Positions 58,292-64,000 of a stretch of DNA of 64,000 bases are shown piece after piece (positions within the stretch are counted from its first letter, which is position 1; the number at the start of each line of letters is the position of its first letter). Source of the stretch: Pyrenophora tritici-repentis (taxonomy: Eukaryota > Ascomycota > Dothideomycetes > Pleosporales > Pleosporaceae); NCBI RefSeq assembly GCF_003171515.1, contig NC_089390.1, positions 2,232,001 to 2,296,000 on the forward strand, written 5' to 3'. A program made the translations under genes and the position numbers. The notes beneath the pieces were generated by a model, which made no database searches, was not told the DNA's origin, and saw nothing but the letters and a program-made list of their open reading frames with translations.

Positions 58292-59347
58292 CCATTAGAG
58301 TCCTTTTTCAGTCAGAGACTATGTAGGACTTTGGCCGAAGGCCGTTCTATCTTGGTTTTTCTAATTTACATGGTTTTCTGGTATGGTTCGCTAATATGGT
58401 TTTTGGCTTTTCTACAAAAGATAGCTTGTATCTGTTTGTTGCCAGGTGCTAAAGAGCAGTTTGATAAGTAGAAAGAGATGTAGCAGCGGGCTCTTGTGGC
58501 AAAGGAGAGGGTTGTGGTTTTAGTTTTATACAGTGTCTCTCTATAGGTCTTCTGGTGGCTGTCCTAGGTACCATTTTCTTGTTCCTATTCTGGTGCTAGT
58601 GATAAAAGCTAGGGTTGCTTCTATACCTATACTAGTGTGGAGTAGTAGTGGTAGTGTAACTGGGCGATGTTTGATTGTTTGTAGGAGCGTTTTTCGATGG
58701 TCTTTGTATAGATGACAGTACAGTAGTAGGTGTTCTAGCGTTTAGATGTTTTGGCAGGTGCAGCGATTAGAGTCTCGTTTCTTAAATCTCTTTAGGTAGG
58801 AGTTGAAGTATCCGTGTCCTAGCTTAAGAGAGTAGAAAGCGCTAGAGGTTACTCTTTTCGTGTTCTGTGGCATTTGGATGGTTTTGCTGATTTTAAGAGG
58901 GTATTTAGCTGAGTAGGTAGCTTTGTTTAGAGCGGTTGCTCTTGCTTTGTATTTCTTATACTCCTGGCGTTGTTCTGTTTGTTGTATCCTTTTAATTGTC
59001 GTGCCTAGGTAGGCAATGCTCTTTGTTGTTGATCTGGGGTCCTCTTTAGTTGCTTCTTTTGCTAGGTAGTCTGCTCTTTCGTTTCCAACTATATCTGTGT
59101 GTCTAGGTGCCCAGAGTAGGTGGATGTTTGCTTGTTTTCGTCGGATCGTATTTGCCGCTTTTAGACATCGGAGTTGCCAATGCTGTCCTGGGTTATCTGA
59201 TAGGTTTTTAAGCCTGTAGATTGCTGCTTAGTTATCTGCGTAGACCTTAAATTCCTGGTCGGTTGTAGCGTTCTTTGCTGCGTATTCGAATGCTCGTGTG
59301 ATCCCTTCTAGTTCGCCGTTGTAGACTAGCTGGTATTGTCCGATATT

Positions 59348-59475
59348 CAGACTCCGCAACAATCAATCGGATCGGCATGATTGATTCCTATCTAGGTTAA
59401 AGGCTGCCTAATGAAGTAATTCTTTAACCTATATAGGAATCAATCATGTCAATCGATTGATTGTTGCGGAGTCTG
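59348..59475. mobile_element. hAT-like MITE, 128 bp, in the LINE RNase H frame
   Basis: Perfect 22-base outer inverted repeats starting CAGACTCCGCAACAATCAAT, continued by inner arms (CATGATTGATTCCTAT), so nearly the whole element folds into a hairpin with 54-base arms and a loop of about 20 bases. 8-bp target duplication CCGATATT at 59340-59347 and 59476-59483. Same end sequence as the MITE at 57780-57941. No coding capacity. Removing it gives a continuous RNase H frame (NIGQYQLVYNGE). Confidence 0.95.
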
Positions 59476-60464
59476 CCGATATTAACTGTTTCTGAGTAGA
59501 TCTCTTGCTGAGTTGAGTTGTAGACTGCTATCCCAACTCCTATTTCTTTTCCTTCTTGTGTTTGCGAGGCGTCTGAGTATATTGTCGTGTAATTGTCTAG
59601 CCTTGTTTTAATGTAGGCTTGGTGCGCATTTGCCTCCTCTTCTTTGGATTTTTGAGAGACTATTACGGTATAGTTTAGAGTATCCCATGGCCTAAACCGG
59701 TATAGGATAGTCTGCTCTGTGTCTCTTTTGTTGTTTTTAGGAATTGCGTTAGTAATAGTTTGTAGCTGTCTGTGCTAGTTTAGTTTCTTTGAGCGTTAGA
59801 GATTAGTTAATTGGATCCGAGTTATTGCCTTTGCAATTAGATGGGTGTTGGCTAGCAGGTTTGCTCTGCTTGCGTAGTTCCGGATAGTTAAGTTAAGCCT
59901 AATTGCTAGTGGTAGTAGGCTCGCTTCGAGGCTTGTAGGGACTGTTGGTGCTGTTCTAAACACTCCTAGAGTTTTTCGACAAGCTAGGTTGTGTAGTGAC
60001 TGTAGTTTCTTTGTAGCGTAGGGTTAGTTTTGCTAGTATATTTGTGCTCCGTAGTCTGACACGCTAGTTACACATGCTAAGTATAGTTGTCTAATAGCGT
60101 GTGTTGATAGGCCGAGTTCAATGTTCGCTAGTCTTCCTAGCCTGTAGAAAGCTTGTCTGGCTTAGCTTACACGTATAGACACATGTGATTTGAATGATAG
60201 TCGGTTGTCTAGATAGATACCTAGCCACTTGACAGTGTCTTTGTGTTCTATCCGGTCGTTGTTTGGGAGTATGAGGGCTCTTTCTATCCTCTCCTTCTTA
60301 GCGGTGAAGTGGATTAGCTCTGTTTTGGATGTGTCGAAGATAATGTCTAGCTGCTCTCCCTTGGCAAAGAGTGTAGCTATCTCTTTTTGCAGTGTTCTGC
60401 TTATTGGACTAGTTATATTAGCATTGTCGGTATCTTTCCGATTCTGGTAGTGGTGCGGCATCAC

Positions 60465-61108
60465 GATACATCCTTGCTAACAAGGATTTATATGAAGCTG
60501 ATGTCTTTGCTGTCAATGAGAATTCTGTCAGACACTGCCAAAATCAAGTAACTATATACTCTAAACTAAAGCTGACACATGAGAGTGACTAATTACTGGG
60601 AAACTCGAATTTTCTTGTACAGATGTGCTGGTACGTATGCATTCACGAAAGATAACAAGATGTTGATTGGTTGCTAAATACTAAGAATGAGCCTAAGTTC
60701 TTTATGCATTGATATTAGGTAAGACTGTTGTATCGCATACATTCGTTGGGCAGTGAACGATATGCTGCACAGCTTTAAGGTGCTTTGATAGGGATTGGGA
60801 AATAATCTATCTTGGTTGTTATTTGCTGTCAAATCCGGGGCATATTTTTAGGCTTACTATACCCCGCTTTTAGTATTAGCGAGGGTGGCGAGCTATTGGT
60901 AACGTTCTGTCATGTTCCTTCGTCTTCGTTATCCACCATCACGTGACGACAACAGTTTGCTACTCAGTCCCTACACCGCTCAACCCATCGCCTAACCCAA
61001 CACCAGCGCGACTTTTACCAGCGCAAATTCTGACCGAAGGCAAATAATAAGACCTCACATCAAGGTGCTTCAACTCCACATCGAACGTGGGATCTCAAGA
61101 CCAGCCAA
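60465..61108. other. AT-rich spacer
   Basis: About 640 bases without a gene. Upstream region of the pseudogene starting at 61109. No repeat or motif of note. Confidence 0.45.
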
Positions 61109-63571
61109 ATGGTGTTGCATGTAGAGTGAGTGCATACCCATAAAGCTCAACGCTTCGCCAACTAACCATACTAGGCATACAGATCTGGGACTTGATCAGT
61201 TGCTGATTAAGCTGCACCGCAACGAAGAAGTCTCGCCATCTTTAGTGAAGAGTATTGCTGCACACGCTTCCACTCTTGCTGAGAACATATGTACAAACTA
61301 CACGACCCTCCATACAATTCTCACATGTCACGAATCAACAATTAGAAGAAGATGGTCAAAGAAGTCAATTTTGCTTACAGCATGGCCGAACGTGCCTGAG
61401 TTCCACCGGCCGGATTATCGTGCATTCGCAAGCACCTTTGCGACATCTGACAACGCAGACGAGTTGGAAGATACTCCAGTCGCAGAACGTATCCTTCCTC
61501 CGGACGAGAACACATGGCCATTCATCAACCTGGAAGACCTCTCAAAGCCTAAGTGTTTGCTGACATTCCTCAACTCCCGTGACCGAAACCCTCCCTACTT
61601 GTTCGCATTGACGGAAGAGTATTTCAGTCCTCTGGCAACACTTCCACCATGTGGTCCTAAGCCAGAACTGAAGAAGCATGTGTTACTGTTTTCCAAAAAA
61701 CCCCGATCCTGCACTATATGGAAAGTTAAATGCTGCCATCAGAGTTATTGAGGAGTATTCCGTCACCGAAGACGGGTATGAGTACTGTCCCCGTCCTGGA
61801 CTTCAGTTTCTGTATATACAATAAAAGATTTACAGCTTCTTGGTGGCATGCAGCCAGCATATCCTGCATGGCATGTCAGAGGAAGTGCTCCTTTGTGGAC
61901 ATGTTCAAGAGCAGCCACCGGCTTCCGATCTCGAAATGCACAGGGATTTTGGACAAACGGACTTTTCAGACTTACTCATGGCTGCGCCTTACAGAAACCG
62001 AAGATCGTTAGATTTTTCGAGGCTTCGCGATTACTTCAGCGCCTTGTACACCAGCGCAAAAGACCATATCCTGGCTCTACGAGAGGATCCATCTTACTTT
62101 GCAGAGGTGTTTGAGGAACTCGCCTACCATAGCCCTAAGTTGGTTCTGAATGCCTAAAGTCTGGTTGATTCAGCTCTGGACACGGTAGAATTTCTAATGG
62201 TGAAAGCCAGAGAGATAGTCATCGAAGCCTACACCATGTTCGCCGCATGGAAGGAACTCTATGAAATCCTCGACCGACTTGTAGAGGCTTTTCAAGGAAA
62301 CTCGCACGATCGTTTCTCATGTCTGATGGGGGAGTTTGACTGCCGGACGAGGAATGTTTCCGTGCTATTGTCAAAAATGATTCACGGATATCATGCAACT
62401 GCGCCCAACATAAGAAAATTCTACGTTCGCGAGGATGACTCCACTGCTAGCCCCAAGCTCAAGTTCATGCGTGGTAGTATTGGCACCTCTGAAGAGATTC
62501 AGCTCATAGTGGCGTTCCAGCAACTCTACCACACTCTAGAAAACCCTCTTCCTGACCAAGTTTTGCATCATATCCTCGATAACATGGCAACAATCTTGAG
62601 AAACAGCAAGCCTGCCAGAGACCTGATGTCTCCCAGGGTTTCAGAGCTATTCACGCAGCTGACAATCGTCGGAGAATGTCTCATGCATTGCTCTCTATGG
62701 CGAGAAACACCAAAAGGATATGCTGTTGACCACGATATGCCACATTCGCACGATGAGAAATTTCTCAAATGGCTCTATCATCCCGACTGTTGTCAACTTC
62801 CGGTGCAGTCTATCAATCCCTTCCGCGGGAAGCTAGCATATCCCGTCCACAAAGTCCGCAACAGTCATAACGTCAAGACTATGCGTACTGTAGAGGCGAA
62901 CCTAGACAAATTCTGGGAGTGCGTTGATAGATTCTATCAGAGGACAACGGGAATATCACAGCATAGAGTCATCAAACAATGCATCTCAGAAAGTGGTCGC
63001 ATGCAGCGCACGCCGTCTTGGGAAGAGCCCTGGACCACAAAGCCGAAACCACAAGAGATACAAAAATATGTCTACCGACCGTTCTCAAGGATCTACCACG
63101 ATGCAAGTTCTTAGGTCACAGGCACATTCAACAAATTGGCTATCCAAGAGAAGGTCAAGAACAAGACCAAAGGCAATGCTGCTGCTCCTAAAGTGGTAGA
63201 GCCCGCTGCTGACAGCAATGCCCCAGCGCATGAGACGAGCGCACCCCCGCAGACATTCAAGCTCGACAGGCGCACCTACAAGACAATGAGGGCATTGTTC
63301 CACGTTTCCTGTTCCGACACCGAGGACTTCCCCAAGGCAATAAAATGGGATGAGTTCAAGCGAGCAATGGTTAGGCTAGGTTTCGCTACGGAGAAACTGC
63401 AAGGATCCGCTTAGCAGTTCACACCTGGCGATGGTGTCAATATTGAACGTGGTATACATTTTCACGAGCCGCACCCTGACAGCGATATCCCGTACGTTAT
63501 GGTGAGGCGATTTGGAAGGAAGCTGGAGCGTGTGTATGGGTGGAATGCCGATACGTTTAGGTTAGTTTGAG
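61109..63571 (+). pseudogene. pseudogene of a large fungal family of unknown function
   Basis: Start ATGGTGTTGCAT at 61109, a 17-base first exon, an intron with good ends (61126-61174), then a long coding remnant that reaches the typical ending FHEPHPDSDIPYVMVRRFGRKLERVYGWNADTF. I recognise the overall pattern (AYRxxxxLDFxRLRxYFSA, AKDHILALREDPSYFAEVFEEL, MRALFH, FHEPHP) as a large protein of roughly 800-900 residues that is common in filamentous fungi and has no known function. Lesions: an extra A in the A6 run at 61695-61700, stops at 61822-61824, 62155-62157, 63112-63114 and 63412-63414. Some of the late stops could be bypassed by introns, but I see no fitting pairs for all of them. Confidence 0.78.
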
Positions 63572-63813
63572 GATTGCGGTGTCAGTATTGGGAGAGTGAA
63601 GAGATGATTGTGGAGACTATGACGGTCTGGATTGCACTTTGTAAGATACAAATTCTGGAGAGGTGTCTAGAACACAGAAGGAATCAGTACATGCCGAGAT
63701 CATATACATGGGGACCATTGGACAAGAGAGCAATCTAATTCTGACTTGCACAATACATTGTTAAACATTCCCAGTGAGGCATGTACATTATTACACCACT
63801 TGTATGCATGCGT

Positions 63814-63977
63814 TTATAGAAAGGACCGACCTTCTGCCATCTCCTTCGCTGCCAATGTCATACCCTCAAGCCACAGCGCCTCAACGTCCTGCTTCAACAA
63901 CTGCCGACTCGTATTATCATCAAGCAGTCTCAAGCCACGCGCATCCCGACAAGGCCGATATAGGACTTTGCTCAACT
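63814..63977 (-). CDS. last exon of an unidentified gene, running off the right edge
   Basis: Open frame on the - strand from a plausible acceptor (TTTTAG, ending at 63978) to a TAA at 63816-63814: reads ELSKVLYRPCRDARGLRLLDD, later LLKQDVEALWLEGMTLAAKEMAEG. The composition looks coding and the opposite-strand frame does not. Too short to name. The rest of the gene would lie beyond base 64000. Confidence 0.4.
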
Positions 63978-64000
63978 CTAAAACATGAATCGCAGCTAAG

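Larger units (their letters stand above)
58271..60464 (-). mobile_element. 5'-truncated LINE remnant (RT end and RNase H)
   Basis: Decayed coding sequence of a non-LTR retrotransposon on the - strand, readable with several stops from about 60464 to a TAG at 58543-58541. The first part reads FDTSKTELIHFTAKK, DTVKWLGIYLDNRLSFKSH (end of the reverse transcriptase), then RNase H marks: TTIYSDAS, YNGELEGI, VYADN, HLLWAPRHTDIVGNERADYLAKEA, then a C-terminal CTCQNIQTLEHLLLYC region resembling the zinc-knuckle end. Stops are TAA and TAG in place of Gln or Trp codons. Downstream, an (AAT)7 run fits a LINE tail. The 5' part is missing, as usual for this type. Confidence 0.85.

Noticed and set aside
63746..63988. 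80-codon + strand frame at the right end
   Set aside because: The opposite strand has a more protein-like frame with an acceptor site; this one is Ser-rich and shadow-like.
1..64000. tRNA, rRNA, CRISPR arrays, riboswitches
   Set aside because: I looked for tRNA B-box words and regular spaced repeats and found none that I could support. A tRNAscan and Infernal run would be decisive.
1..64000. Secondary-metabolite or effector gene cluster
   Set aside because: No polyketide or peptide synthase, P450, major-facilitator or cluster regulator was seen. The genes are housekeeping or isolated.

Overview
The window is nuclear DNA of a filamentous ascomycete. Short introns (about 45-130 bases) with GT-AG ends, CTRAY-like branch sites, densely packed housekeeping genes on both strands, PTH11-like and HET-domain genes, pogo-type transposons and a decayed AT-rich LINE all fit. 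I infer Dothideomycetes, probably Pleosporales, but no sequence search was possible. I rebuilt the gene models by joining reading frames across splice sites and checked that spliced lengths stay in frame.

Left and central part (1-55.4 kb) is gene-dense and mostly conserved: RLI1 ribosome-recycling ATPase (-), CHD1 chromatin remodeler (+), PPN1 endopolyphosphatase (+), a CorA-like transporter (+), a rhodopsin/PTH11-like membrane protein (+), a CHORD-CS co-chaperone (-) head to head with a glutaredoxin-like protein (+), an HpcH/HpaI aldolase (+), a taspase-like threonine aspartase (-) head to head with ARP3 (+), TRM2 (-) head to head with mitochondrial uS5m (+), DASH subunit DAD3 (-, with an apparent frameshift), an NRC-2/Fpk1-type AGC kinase (-), a large disordered protein with a candidate eIF4E-binding motif (-), MRE11 (-) head to head with mitochondrial uS19m (+), TAF10 (-), an F-box protein (+) and a LARP1-type La protein (+).

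At 21.7-25.9 kb there is a nested transposon. A 2.1-kb pogo-type element with 45-base perfect terminal inverted repeats was invaded, near the 3' end of its transposase gene, by a second 2.1-kb relative in opposite orientation. Both show TA target duplications. The complex ends about 100 bases upstream of the aldolase gene.

Right part (55.4-64 kb) changes character. It holds a HET-domain pseudogene split by a 162-bp hAT-like MITE, a 5'-truncated LINE remnant (reverse transcriptase end plus RNase H, ending in a trinucleotide repeat) split by a related 128-bp MITE, and a pseudogene of a large fungal protein family with at least five lesions. This looks like an accessory or repeat-rich compartment next to a conserved block. 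The last bases seem to hold the 3' end of another gene that runs off the right edge.

I found no CRISPR array, no rRNA or tRNA gene that I could support, and no secondary-metabolite cluster. I did not find a wholly new system. The most informative items are the MITE pair with intact 8-bp target duplications, the nested pogo elements, the non-canonical RLI1 intron, the DAD3 homopolymer frameshift and the candidate eIF4E-binding protein.
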